From NCBI GenBank assembly GCA_016000045.1, contig JAECQY010000005.1:12159-76158 (forward strand): a DNA stretch of 64,000 nucleotides, given 5' to 3'. This document shows, one piece after another, positions 45,061 to 54,207 of the stretch. This DNA is from Myxococcaceae bacterium. Lineage in GTDB: Bacteria; Myxococcota; UBA727; JABDBI01. Position 1 is the first letter of the stretch. Each line of letters opens with the position of its first letter. Position numbers and translations under genes: made by a program. The notes beneath the pieces were generated by a model. The model was not told the DNA's origin. It saw nothing but the letters and a program-made list of their open reading frames with translations, and searched no databases.

Positions 45061-46823
45061 TGAGCCATTTCTCGAAAAGGAATTGCGTGCACCACCGGGC
45101 GACCGTGAGGACAATGAGCGGCGTAATCAACGACGTCCAGTTGGTCCAAGAGCGCTTGAATTTCATCGACTCGAAGCCTTTGGCCAGCCCGAACAGAAGT
45201 ATGACAAGCAATCTGAGCGCAAACATGGTCAAAAAAAGCGGTGAGGCTATCGGGTCGATCGCTTTGAGCCAAATCCGACAAGGTATCGCGCACAATCTCT
45301 GCAACCCATTCGCTATCCACTCCCATGGGCGCGGCTTTAATCAGCGCTTCTTGCTCTCCAAAAGGCTCCACCTCAAACCCAAAAGGCAACCATTGGTCTT
45401 TCTTTTCAATCAAGGTGTTCATCTCAGCAGGGCTGAGCTTCAAAGAAACGGGAAACAGCAAAGGCTGTGACGGAATTTGATTTTCACGTGCCTGCTGACA
45501 CACTCGCTCAAAAACCACTCGTTCGTGTGCAGCATGCTGATCCAACACCACCAAAGACGATTCGGATGCCAGCAGCAAGTAAGTCTGATCCACCTGACCC
45601 ACCACTCTTAAATCCGCGTATCGGAGAGCTCCTCCAAGTGTATGCTGCGCCGGTTTTGGAACTTGGGCTGCAACGGGTCTTGAGACCGCAGGGGGAGTCG
45701 GTACGGAAGAACGATCAGGTTGTGCCAAAGTTGGGGCTTCTGGCTCTGGTTGTAATTCAAAATGATAGGCCGAGGGCTCTGTTCGAAGTTCGTACACACG
45801 CTGAGGCTGTTCACGCTTGAGCCATGGAGTCGTAGCCAAAAAATCACTCAACAGCCGAATCAAATGGCTCTGAACCCGAGAGGCTTCGGAGAAGCGCACT
45901 TCAAGCTTTTGCGGATGGACGTTGACATCGACCACTTCGGGGTCAATGTCCAAATTCAGCACGCAAATGGGGTGCCTTCCCACCTCCAACAAGGTCCGAT
46001 AGGCGACTTTGATGGCTTGGACCAATTGCCTATCTCGAACGTAACGATTGTTGACATAAACATAGACCCCAGAACTGTCTTTCCGGGTTGCCAAAGGAGC
46101 CACAAGGTACCCAGATAGCTTCAGTAAATCCGTCTGAGCTTCGATGGGGTAGAGATACTCTCGACAATCGTCTCCCAGACAACTCAACACGCGTTCGATC
46201 TGGCGTTCAGGCGAATTCGCTACACGGGCATCGAGTTTGAGCTTCGCATCCACTTGAAAACGAAACCCTACTTCCGGATGCGACAGCGCAGCCTCTCGAA
46301 CCACATTCTCGACGGCTCCACTCTCCGAACGTGGTGTTTTTAAAAATTTCAAACGTGCAGGCGTGTTGTAAAAAAGAGATTCGACTTCCAAGCGTGTTCC
46401 CACGCTGCCTCCCGACTCACCCAAGTAGGTCGTTTTCCCGCCTTCGCAAATAACCTGGGTCGCCAAGCTCTGCCCAGCCATTCGCGTTGTCAGGGTCACT
46501 TTGCTGACGGATGCAATCGAAGCCAGTGCCTCCCCTCGAAAACCGAAAGAAGTCAGCCGAGACAAATCGCTGACAGACTTGATTTTACTCGTCGCATAAC
46601 GCGAAAAACAAAGAAGCGCATCATCGCTTGCCATGCCCGAGCCGTTGTCCAAGATAACGAGCTTGCGCACCCCTCCCTCTTCGATTTGGACATCAATTTG
46701 CGTGGCCCCTGCATCTAAGGCATTTTCGATCAACTCTTTGGCTACCGAAGCGGGTCTTTCCACCACTTCTCCAGCGGCAATTTGATTGGAAGTTACTTCA
46801 TTTAATACTTGTATTAAGCCCAT
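45042..46823 (-). CDS. mutL: DNA mismatch repair protein MutL with endonuclease motif
   Basis: 593 residues. MutL links MutS recognition to strand incision. The N-terminal GHKL ATPase has ELIENALDAGAT, LDNGSGM and TSFGFRGEALASI. A Pro/Ala-rich linker (~residues 340-400) leads to the C-terminal dimer domain. That domain contains DQHAAHERVVFE (~427-438), a full DQHAxxExxxxE metal-binding motif found in MutL proteins that nick DNA themselves and absent from E. coli MutL. The cell therefore probably works without MutH; this is inference. First gene of the mutL-miaA-sua5 operon. Confidence 0.95.
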   Translation of the reverse strand: MGLIQVLNEVTSNQIAAGEVVERPASVAKELIENALDAGATQIDVQIEEGGVRKLVILDNGSGMASDDALLCFSRYATSKIKSVSDLSRLTSFGFRGEALASIASVSKVTLTTRMAGQSLATQVICEGGKTTYLGESGGSVGTRLEVESLFYNTPARLKFLKTPRSESGAVENVVREAALSHPEVGFRFQVDAKLKLDARVANSPERQIERVLSCLGDDCREYLYPIEAQTDLLKLSGYLVAPLATRKDSSGVYVYVNNRYVRDRQLVQAIKVAYRTLLEVGRHPICVLNLDIDPEVVDVNVHPQKLEVRFSEASRVQSHLIRLLSDFLATTPWLKREQPQRVYELRTEPSAYHFELQPEPEAPTLAQPDRSSVPTPPAVSRPVAAQVPKPAQHTLGGALRYADLRVVGQVDQTYLLLASESSLVVLDQHAAHERVVFERVCQQARENQIPSQPLLFPVSLKLSPAEMNTLIEKKDQWLPFGFEVEPFGEQEALIKAAPMGVDSEWVAEIVRDTLSDLAQSDRPDSLTAFFDHVCAQIACHTSVRAGQRLRVDEIQALLDQLDVVDYAAHCPHGRPVVHAIPFREMAQWFHRP

Positions 46824-46882
46824 TGAGTCCTACCAAATAGCCTATGATGAACGATTCTCAAAGACCGTCTGGCTGGAAATCT

Positions 46883-47751
46883 TCAACGCACACAGCGGAC
46901 ATAGTTGAGACCACTAATACTAGTCGTGAAAGCACTGCCAGCATTGAAAACGACATACCATACGTTGGATGGAGACAAAGCCTTGGAAGTTGATGACCAA
47001 AACCAATTCGCTGGCTCGCCCGAAAACACGGTGGTGTCCATCATGAGGCTGGCATAGCCCTTACTGTAATCCACGATTGTCTGCAGCTCGCGAAGAGTCG
47101 GCAAACGCCACCCGGCTCCAGAACCTCCGAGACTAAGCGCACCGCAATAGTTAATGGCATTCGGCTGAGTGTACGTTGTTCTAGACGCCACCTTCTGCCA
47201 AATCAAGCCGGTCACGTTATCTGTCACTGTACCGGCTGCTCGTCGAGGTCATTTGATAACCCGAATAAGGGTCACTCGCGGACGTCCGCACAAACCAAGC
47301 ATATCCATTCCGCGCAATGGCAACCGAAGCAAAGACCATCGGCGTTGTACCGGCGATTTGCTCCCACTGTATAGCCATCAGCGTATCACTTACGACTCCG
47401 TTCGAAACTGTATAGCGATCCGTTTGATTCAGCGCATCGCTGTAGGCACCTGTTCTACGGTCCCAGGCCGCTCAAAGCCGATGCTGGCTCAAAACCTGGC
47501 CAACAATCTACACGCTCAACAAATGCATCAAAAAACACCGAGCAATTGAGCTCGAAGGGCAAGCGATATCCGGTACTTGACTTCACCTGATTCGCAATCC
47601 GGTTTAAAAGCGCTCGAACGGCTGTTTGACCCTGATTCCGTGTCGAAAGATTTTGGAAATGCCGGTGAAAATGATCTCCAAAATCCCTATTGATCGAAAA
47701 CTGAGCCAGAACTCCGAAAGAAAAACAAAGCATCCAAGCAAACTGAAACAT
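46883..47751 (-). pseudogene. Decayed paralogue of the giant DUF1566 protein (one A-B unit)
   Basis: Three frames together reconstruct a small relative. The 5' frame (47751 downward) gives a signal peptide and NCSVFFDAFVERVDC, matching NCSVFFD in the giant protein's N-terminal domain. Near 47470-47500 the frame shifts; the next frame reads AYSDALNQTDRYTVSNG and IQWEQIAGTTP, the start of an A-type domain that then seems internally deleted. Near 47225 another shift leads to a full B-type domain with VTGLIWQK, GWRLPTLRELQTIVDY and a terminal YVRCVR. It therefore had the N-domain and one A-B unit without the Ser/Thr stalk. Sequencing error is possible but two shifts plus a deletion favour true decay. 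Confidence 0.75.
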
Positions 47752-48987
47752 TTAATACCCTCGATTGGCGCAAATGATCCGAATGAGTTCTCCAAGGTGG
47801 TTCAGAGCAATATCCTGAGGCATGGCATTTCTCTTAAAGGGCTGTATCCACTTTTGAGGCAGAGGAAGTTCAGCCTTGGCACAATGACCTTTCCACAAAG
47901 ACCAACCCAAAAGCCCCAGATCAACTCCCGCCTTCACAAAACTGATATAACCCAATGCCAAAGGAATCCCCTCTGCGATTCCTTGCAAAGCATCGTTTTC
48001 CTCAGCGCTTTCTGAAGAAAAGCGAATCGCCGCCAACAAAGCAGCCAAAGCTTCCCCTCCGCTCATCGCTCCTAAGAACACTTTGTCTTGGAGCTCCAAG
48101 GGAGGACGAGCCAGCACAACTCCAACCCAAAAGGCGCTTAGCGTCCCAGCGACCCCACCGACTAAAGCTTTGCAAGAAACCTGTGGACTTTGCTGCAAAG
48201 CGCGCAAACCGCCCAGAAGGACATTCATGCCGTATTCGGCTAAAATAAAGGCATAGTACTTAGGCTCGTATTCTTCGAACAAAGCTCCATAGCGTTCCAC
48301 ATACTCAGCATTGGACTGGGTTGAACGCCAGCGTTCTTTCACATAGCGAGCATCAAAACGACTGGGCCAAAGCTCCCAAGCAATCCGGCCCATCACGCTC
48401 AAACAACCTGCCCAAGAAGCGAAACCCACTGTTTTTTCAAGCCCATTCCCGAGTCGCAACAAAGTTGTTGAAAATTCGGCAAGAGGGGAAATAAATAATA
48501 AAACCGGCAAGACTCCGAAGCCCGGAAAATGCACTTTGGCATCGCCAAAATAACGAGCAGAGGCAATATGAACCAATTCAAAGCCTCCAATAATCAACCA
48601 ATTGCCTAAAATTGCCCCGTCGAGATACTGAAAGGCCCCATCTCCCAGCGAGATTTGCAGAGGGCTGTCCAGCCAATCCAGCGGCTGCGTCGAAAACTCT
48701 CCCGAACCTTGGCAAGAAATCAGACGCGATACCGAGGCAAGACGGGAGCCTTGCGTGACCCCAGTCGGTGATAGAACCGCCAAAGCAGCGATACTGCTAA
48801 CCTGAGCCACCGAAAGCGATGCCTCGACTACTGCAGGGCTGATCACGCTGGCAGGAGCGGCTGTTTGCCATTCGAAAGGATCCGCCCATTCAGAAACAAA
48901 GGCATCGCATTCGATCTCTTCAACGGCGGCGAAAGCAAATCCGGCGCTTAAACTTCCTAAAAAAACGAATAATTTGGGATATTTCAT
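47752..48987 (-). CDS. Exported multi-helix membrane protein of unknown function
   Basis: 411 residues from the ATG at 48987 (MKYPKLFVFLGSLSAGFAFA is a signal peptide); an earlier Met at 49014 places polar residues before it. After a ~110-residue Ala/Ser-rich region with two Cys, several hydrophobic helices follow (for example FGVLPVLLFISPLAEF, ALVGGVAGTLSAFWVGVVL, GIPLALGYISF). I know no family for it. Its stop directly abuts the start of the decayed A-B paralogue, so the two formed a unit, which suggests a past role in export or anchoring of that protein. That role is speculative. Confidence 0.6.
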   Translation of the reverse strand: MKYPKLFVFLGSLSAGFAFAAVEEIECDAFVSEWADPFEWQTAAPASVISPAVVEASLSVAQVSSIAALAVLSPTGVTQGSRLASVSRLISCQGSGEFSTQPLDWLDSPLQISLGDGAFQYLDGAILGNWLIIGGFELVHIASARYFGDAKVHFPGFGVLPVLLFISPLAEFSTTLLRLGNGLEKTVGFASWAGCLSVMGRIAWELWPSRFDARYVKERWRSTQSNAEYVERYGALFEEYEPKYYAFILAEYGMNVLLGGLRALQQSPQVSCKALVGGVAGTLSAFWVGVVLARPPLELQDKVFLGAMSGGEALAALLAAIRFSSESAEENDALQGIAEGIPLALGYISFVKAGVDLGLLGWSLWKGHCAKAELPLPQKWIQPFKRNAMPQDIALNHLGELIRIICANRGY

Positions 48988-49068
48988 GATTGATGAACCT
49001 AAATCAAATAACAATTCTGGGAGAGCTATACCTTTGGGGAATGAATGGCAAGTTCGTCGCTTTTCATA

Positions 49069-49497
49069 CAGGGCGATCCCCTATATAAGACGACCCCGTG
49101 AGGGGTTCAGGTGCCACAGCCCAGCCAGAGGAGGTTGCTGAAAGCAACAGACGCTGGGCTGGGTTTAGGGTTATGGGGATTACGGGTTATTGGTTATTGG
49201 TTGTGGGTTATGGGTTATTAGGGTTTGGGTTATCTAGGCTATGAGAGCGGTTTCGGTCCTATGCAAGACTTGCATAACCTGCCGTATCGTCGCAAGGAGG
49301 CGTAGCCGACAAAGCAATCCATTCCCCGATCCACAAAATGGTATGCACATCCTCACCCATCAGGATTAAAATCACCTAACCCGTAATCCCCATAACCCCA
49401 AACCCAGCCCAGCGTCTGTTGCTTTCAGCAACCTCCTCTGGCTGGGCTGTGGCACCTGAACCCCTCACGGGGTCGTCTCTTACACATAGGGCAATCG
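49069..49497. repeat. Long inverted repeat (102-bp arms, one mismatch) with 187-bp centre
   Basis: Bases 49088-49189 are the reverse complement of 49377-49478 with a single mismatch; similarity continues outward imperfectly to ~49069 and ~49497. Each arm holds smaller hairpins: ACCCC/GGGGT, GTTGCT-GAA-AGCAAC, and GCCCAGC/GCTGGGC around it. The centre has an 8-bp palindrome with a one-base loop (49260-49276). No credible open frame exists in the whole 496-bp gap between the membrane gene and the small Cys-rich gene. It may be a MITE-like element, a recombination site or a structured RNA. Confidence 0.9.
49160..49250 (+). other. G-rich telomere-like tract, potential G-quadruplex
   Basis: On the plus strand the sequence is a string of imperfect GGGTTA-type units: TTAGGGTTATGGGG, then GTGGGTTATGGGTTATTAG and GGTTTGGGTTA. 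At least seven runs of three or more G with short T/A spacers satisfy a simple quadruplex pattern. The tract starts in the left arm of the long inverted repeat and continues into its centre; the right arm carries the C-rich complement. Confidence 0.7.
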
Positions 49498-49510
49498 CAA
49501 AGTCGGATTC

Positions 49511-49777
49511 TCATAGGAGTTCACACTGACCCTGCAGACAAACGGCTGACTTCGCTAAGCAGCTTTTGTCTTGACTCATCACCTGGGGGCAAACTTGAGC
49601 CTTGCAGTCCGGTTTTGTTTCGTGTTTGTTCCAAGCTTTCAGCTTGCCGCCTTGATGGCAGGAACAGCACTTGAGCGGCGCCAATTCACAGTCGGCATTC
49701 TTTTTACAATCCGAAGCGAACATCGAAAAGCCCACGATGGCCAACAGAGCCACACAGATCTTTGAATCGCGTTTCAT
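49511..49777 (-). CDS. Small secreted Cys-rich protein
   Basis: 88 residues from the ATG at 49777; the frame continues upstream, but that part is antisense to the nuoF leader and lacks signal-peptide form. Residues 1-~21 are a signal peptide (MKRDSKICVALLAIVGFSMF). The mature part has about ten Cys (DCKKNADCELAPLKCCSC and later pairs, ending QGQCELL), so several disulfides are likely in the periplasm or outside. No family recognised. It lies just beside the long inverted repeat and divergent from nuoF. Confidence 0.6.
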   Translation of the reverse strand: MKRDSKICVALLAIVGFSMFASDCKKNADCELAPLKCCSCHQGGKLKAWNKHETKPDCKAQVCPQVMSQDKSCLAKSAVCLQGQCELL

Positions 49778-49905
49778 CCATTCAAAAACTACCACCCGCG
49801 TTCCGCAACAAGCAAGGTGAATCGCTATGAAATTGGAAATATCACTCCATTTGGGCTCAAGAGTCCGCTTGACAAGTGCAGGGAACCCTGAGAACAAAGG
49901 TTCGG

Positions 49906-51177
49906 ATGCGCAATTTCGAGAGGCCACTCACGCAACATATGAAGGCCGATGGTGAAACCATTGAGTTTGAGGAATACCTTCAGTTGGGGGGCTATCAAAG
50001 CTTAGAGAAGTTTGCGCATCTCGCTCCGGCATCCATCACCCAACTTATCTGCGATTCGGGTTTGATGGGGCGAGGAGGAGCCGGATTTAGCACCGGTTTC
50101 AAGATGAAGGCTGTGCCCATGGGAGACCAGGCGCCCTCTCAAAAGTACCTCATCTGCAATGCGGATGAAATGGAACCTGGAACCTTCAAAGATCGTTGGT
50201 TACTGGAAGGCAACCCGCATCAGCTTCTCGAAGGCATGATGGTGGCAGCTTATGCCATTCAAGCTTCGGTGGCCTACATTTTTATCCGAGGCGAATACAA
50301 GTTGGCGATCCGCCGGCTTGAGCAAGCGGTTCACCATGCCTATCAAAACGGCCTCTTGGGCAAGGGACTGGATATCTTTGTCCACCCAAGCGCTGGGCGC
50401 TATATCTGCGGAGAAGAAACCGCTCTCATCAACGCCCTGGAAGGCAAACGAGCCATTCCAAGAGCCAAGCCTCCTTACCCTCAAACCATCGGACTCTGGG
50501 GCAAACCAACCTTGGTCAACAACGTCGAGACGCTCTCGAACTTTTCTCACATCGTAAACCGGGGTCCTGAGTGGTTTCAATCGCTGTCACGAGGCATCGA
50601 TGCTGGCACCAAGATTTACGGAGTCAGCGGTAAAGTCAAGAATCCAGGTGCCTGGGAACTTCCCATGGGCACCACGGCTCGTGAGTTGATTGAAGTCCAT
50701 GCAGGGGGCATGCAAGAGGGTCATGAGTTGGTTGCTTTTCTTCCCGGCGGAGCTTCCACCGATTTCTGGCTACCCGAACGCCTGGATACTCCCATGGATT
50801 TCTCATCGACAGCCCAACTGGGAACTCGGATGGGAACCGGGACTCTGGTTGTCCTAGACAACCACACCTGCCCCATCGGCATGCTCTTGTCCCTTGAAAA
50901 ATTCTTTAAGCAAGAATCTTGCGGTTGGTGTACTCCCTGCCGAGAAGGACTTTCTTGGATCGCCGAAATTCTTTCGGCATTTGAAAGAGGAGAAGGTCAA
51001 GAATCGGACCTCGCTCAGCTTAAACGTCACGCAAGACTGCTTGGACCCGGAAGCACTTTTTGCGCACTCGCTCCTGGGGCCGCCTCTCCCTTAAACACCG
51101 GACTCAAAATCTTTGAGCCAGAGTTCCACCGACACCTAAAAGAAAAGCGATGTCCCTATGGTCACCATCTTCATTGA
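49906..51177 (+). CDS. nuoF: NADH-quinone oxidoreductase subunit F
   Basis: 423 residues from the ATG at 49906, preceded by AAAGG at a good distance; starts further upstream do not match the family. NuoF binds NADH, FMN and cluster N3. The NADH/FMN site shows GLMGRGGAGFSTGFKM, ICNADEMEPGTFKDR and GAGRYICGEETALI-like sequence (SAGRYICGEETALINALEG). The cluster ligands lie in ESCGWCTPCREG and a later Cys in STFCALA. It heads the second nuo cluster; nuoE, its usual partner, is not upstream or elsewhere in the window. It overlaps nuoG by 20 bases. Confidence 0.96.
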   Translation: MRNFERPLTQHMKADGETIEFEEYLQLGGYQSLEKFAHLAPASITQLICDSGLMGRGGAGFSTGFKMKAVPMGDQAPSQKYLICNADEMEPGTFKDRWLLEGNPHQLLEGMMVAAYAIQASVAYIFIRGEYKLAIRRLEQAVHHAYQNGLLGKGLDIFVHPSAGRYICGEETALINALEGKRAIPRAKPPYPQTIGLWGKPTLVNNVETLSNFSHIVNRGPEWFQSLSRGIDAGTKIYGVSGKVKNPGAWELPMGTTARELIEVHAGGMQEGHELVAFLPGGASTDFWLPERLDTPMDFSSTAQLGTRMGTGTLVVLDNHTCPIGMLLSLEKFFKQESCGWCTPCREGLSWIAEILSAFERGEGQESDLAQLKRHARLLGPGSTFCALAPGAASPLNTGLKIFEPEFHRHLKEKRCPYGHHLH

Positions 51178-53269
51178 CAATCAACCTTACGAAGTCAAAC
51201 CCGACCAGAATCTGCTCGATGCAGCCGTTTCCAACGGCCTAAATTTGCCATATTTCTGCTGGCATCCAGCACTCGGTTCCGCAGGGGCCTGTAGACAATG
51301 CGCGGTTCAGCATTTTAAAGATGAAAACGACACGCAAGGTCGAATGGTCATGTCTTGCATGACTCCGGTCACCGAAGGCGCACGATTTTCCATCGAACAT
51401 CCGACCTGCAAATCCTTTCGAGCGGATATCAGCGAGTGGATGATGATCAATCATCCTCACGACTGCGCAGTGTGCGATGAAGGAGGAGAGTGTCACCTTC
51501 AAGACATGACTCAAATGACGGGTCATAATCAAAGACGCTATCGATTCAAAAAGCGAACACACCTGAATCAAGATTTGGGTCCGCATATTAACCACGAGAT
51601 GAATCGATGCATCACATGCTATCGCTGTGTCCGCTATTACCGCGACATCGCTGGCGCAGAGGACTTGCATGCATTTTCCTCGGGAAACCGCGTCTATTTT
51701 GGACGTATGGAAAGTGGGACTCTGGAAAGCGAGTTCAGTGGCAATTTGGTCGAGATTTGCCCGACCGGAGTGTTTACAGACAAACACTTTAAGGCTCAGC
51801 ATACGCGAAAATGGGATTTGCAAACCGCTCCCTCTGTCTGTCAGCAATGCTCGCTTGGATGCAACATCAGTCCGGGTGAACGACTCGGTATCTTGCGACG
51901 AGTTCAAAATCGATTTCATCCGGAAATCAACGGTTATTTCCTTTGCGACAAGGGACGTTTCGGGCATCAATTTGTGAACGACTCTCATCGAGTACCCGTT
52001 CAAAGCCCTACGCCTCCTCTGTCTCAAGATTCCAACTGCATGGGAATCGGAAGTCCGCGGGCTTCCTTGGAAGCAAACTACGCTCTTTGGAAAATGGTCG
52101 GAGCTGAAAATTTTTATTCCAGCGAAACCGATGACGTTTTCGATCTCAGCTCTCGGATGATCGAAATCCTATCCCAGCACCCTTCCACAGCCTCTCTGGA
52201 AGACGTTCGATGTGCGGATCTCATTCTGGTGCTTGGAGAAGATGTGACCCAAACCGCTCCCATGCTCGCTTTGGCGATTCGACAGAATTTTTATCATCAG
52301 TGGCAAAGCAAGGCTGCCAGCCAGGGAATTCCTCCTTGGAATGACCTTGCCATTCGAAACGCAGAACATGAGCTCGCCCCTTTGCTGTACTTGGCGCTGG
52401 AGACCCCTAGCAAAATCGATTCCTTGGCTTATCAACACATCGGAATCGACCCAGAAGCCATTCGGAATTGGATTCCTGTGCTTTTGGCTGCTCAAAATCC
52501 GGTAATCATTGCCGGGGCTTCACTGGGGCCAGCCTCGTTGATTGAAACGGCTTTTGAACTGTGCAAACTGGCACCTCACAGCAAGCTCAGCTTCGTCTGG
52601 CCGGGTGTCAATAGCGCCGGACTGGCTCTGCTTCATCCTAAACGCCTCAGCCAAGCCCCTCTCGATCGGCCCGCTCTTATTTTAGAGGCCGATCTGAAAC
52701 CCGCTCAACGGCAGCGACTGAGCACTTTCACCGTCATTGACTTCTTAGAGTCTGAAACCACGGAATCGGCCCATCAAAAACTAGGATGCGCCAGTTTTGC
52801 AGAAGCCACCGGTTCTTTTGTGAATAACGAACTTCGGGCTCAGCGCTCGTACGCCGTTTTCCAACGCCGTCATCCAAGACCCGAAAGCTGGCGCATTGTC
52901 CGAGATTTAGCCGCTTTGACCTGGCAGAACATCGATGAACTGAGCCAGGATTTGAGAAAAGACTTCCCCGTCTTTGAAGCGTTTTACCAGACACTTCACC
53001 CCGCTTTGTTCCGCATGAACCATCAAAAAATCGCGCGTCAAAGCTTGGAGTGGAGCGGTCGAACGTCCATCAACGCCGACCTCAGCGTTCATGAAAAAGC
53101 TCCCTCACCAGACCCCGATTCTCCCCTTTCGTATTCCATGGAAGGCTATCATGGCAACACACCCAGCGACCTTGCTTCCTACTATTGGAAACCGGGCTGG
53201 AATTCCGTCTCTGCTTTGAACAGTCTGTCTCATGCGACTCGTGGAGTGAAACTAAAGCCGCTATGCTGA
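51158..53269 (+). CDS. nuoG: NADH-quinone oxidoreductase subunit G
   Basis: 703 residues. NuoG carries most of the peripheral-arm iron-sulfur clusters. The N-terminal 2Fe-2S ferredoxin part has FCWHPALGSAGACRQC, then HPHDCAVCDEGGECHLQDM, and CITCYRCVRYYRD with LVEICPTGVFTDK for the 4Fe-4S sites. A molybdopterin-oxidoreductase-like C-terminal part without cofactor follows (ADLILVLGEDVTQTAPML). CQQCSLGCNISPGER may correspond to the extra N7-type cluster site found in some lineages. It overlaps nuoF, and its stop overlaps nuoH. Confidence 0.96.
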   Translation: MVTIFIDNQPYEVKPDQNLLDAAVSNGLNLPYFCWHPALGSAGACRQCAVQHFKDENDTQGRMVMSCMTPVTEGARFSIEHPTCKSFRADISEWMMINHPHDCAVCDEGGECHLQDMTQMTGHNQRRYRFKKRTHLNQDLGPHINHEMNRCITCYRCVRYYRDIAGAEDLHAFSSGNRVYFGRMESGTLESEFSGNLVEICPTGVFTDKHFKAQHTRKWDLQTAPSVCQQCSLGCNISPGERLGILRRVQNRFHPEINGYFLCDKGRFGHQFVNDSHRVPVQSPTPPLSQDSNCMGIGSPRASLEANYALWKMVGAENFYSSETDDVFDLSSRMIEILSQHPSTASLEDVRCADLILVLGEDVTQTAPMLALAIRQNFYHQWQSKAASQGIPPWNDLAIRNAEHELAPLLYLALETPSKIDSLAYQHIGIDPEAIRNWIPVLLAAQNPVIIAGASLGPASLIETAFELCKLAPHSKLSFVWPGVNSAGLALLHPKRLSQAPLDRPALILEADLKPAQRQRLSTFTVIDFLESETTESAHQKLGCASFAEATGSFVNNELRAQRSYAVFQRRHPRPESWRIVRDLAALTWQNIDELSQDLRKDFPVFEAFYQTLHPALFRMNHQKIARQSLEWSGRTSINADLSVHEKAPSPDPDSPLSYSMEGYHGNTPSDLASYYWKPGWNSVSALNSLSHATRGVKLKPLC

Positions 53270-54207
53270 CGTTTTTAACCCCCCTCTGCATTTTAGCCGC
53301 CCCCATTACCATCGCTTCGCTGTTGGTTTGGGGAGAACGGCGATTGCTGGCCCTGTTTCAAGAACGCCATGGCCCGAATCGTCTGGGACCCTTGGGGCTT
53401 GGGCAATTGCCAGCCGATGTTTTAAAGATGTTCTTCAAGCAAGACTGGGTTCCTCCCTTTGCCGATCAAGCGATTTTTATTTTGGCTCCAGCCATCATCA
53501 TGGCCACCACTTTGTTGTCGTTTGGGGTCATTCCTTTGGCACCCAACTGGGTGGTTTGGGACTCAGAGAACGGTCTTTTGGTATTTTTCGCTCTATCTTC
53601 TCTGGGAGCCTACTCGGTCGTGTTGGCAGGTTGGTCATCCAACAATAAATACGCTTTACTGGGAGGACTTCGTGCTTCTGGCCAGATGCTTGCTTACGAA
53701 GTCTTCATGGGACTTTCTGCTATGGGCGTTGCCGCACGAGCAGGATCTTTTAATTTAACCAAGATTGTCGAATCCCAGCAAGGATGTTGGAACATCATCC
53801 CGCAGATTTTGGGATTCTTCATCTTCTACATCGCTGCTTTGGCGGAAACACATCGAACCCCTTTTGACTTAGCGGAAGCCGAAAGCGAACTAGTGGCTGG
53901 CTTTCACACCGAATACAGCGGGCTAAAATTTGGAATGTTCTTTGTGGGAGAGTACATTGGCCTGACCTCGATGTCAGCCATGATGACTTTGCTCTTTTTA
54001 GGCGGCTGGAAAGGCCCTTGGTTGCCGCCGGCTCTTTGGTTTTTTCTGAAGACGGTCTTTTTGATCGGAACTTTTATTTTGGTTCGTGCCACGCTTCCAC
54101 GCCTGCGATACGATCAGCTGATCATTTTAGGTTGGAAATATCTAATGCCGCTCGCCCTTCTGAATCTTTTTGCCACAGCCGGAGTTCTCGTATGCTCAGC
54201 ATCTTAG
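53263..54207 (+). CDS. nuoH: NADH-quinone oxidoreductase subunit H
   Basis: 314 residues from the ATG at 53263, embedded in the nuoG stop (ATGCTGA); a Met 78 bases upstream is antifamily sequence. NuoH (ND1) forms part of the quinone chamber. It shows [38 protein letters not shown]-like sequence here as [19 protein letters not shown], and [15 protein letters not shown]. Note AEAESE where many proteins have AEGESE. About eight membrane helices are visible. It overlaps nuoI by 16 bases. Confidence 0.95.
   Translation: MLTFLTPLCILAAPITIASLLVWGERRLLALFQERHGPNRLGPLGLGQLPADVLKMFFKQDWVPPFADQAIFILAPAIIMATTLLSFGVIPLAPNWVVWDSENGLLVFFALSSLGAYSVVLAGWSSNNKYALLGGLRASGQMLAYEVFMGLSAMGVAARAGSFNLTKIVESQQGCWNIIPQILGFFIFYIAALAETHRTPFDLAEAESELVAGFHTEYSGLKFGMFFVGEYIGLTSMSAMMTLLFLGGWKGPWLPPALWFFLKTVFLIGTFILVRATLPRLRYDQLIILGWKYLMPLALLNLFATAGVLVCSAS

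Noticed and set aside
49160-49250. Telomere of a linear replicon
   Set aside because: The GGGTTA-like tract is internal, flanked on both sides by ordinary coding sequence, and belongs to the long inverted repeat.
49069-49497. CRISPR array or integron attC
   Set aside because: There are only two copies in inverted orientation with no spacers, and no cas or integrase gene nearby.
49869-49905. TTGACA upstream of nuoF as its promoter
   Set aside because: The -35-like hexamer has no acceptable -10 partner at 16-18 bases, so it was not called.
51239-52027. A 262-codon open frame antisense to nuoG
   Set aside because: It lies entirely within the strongly supported nuoG, has no family-like motifs, and its composition is that of a reverse-frame shadow.
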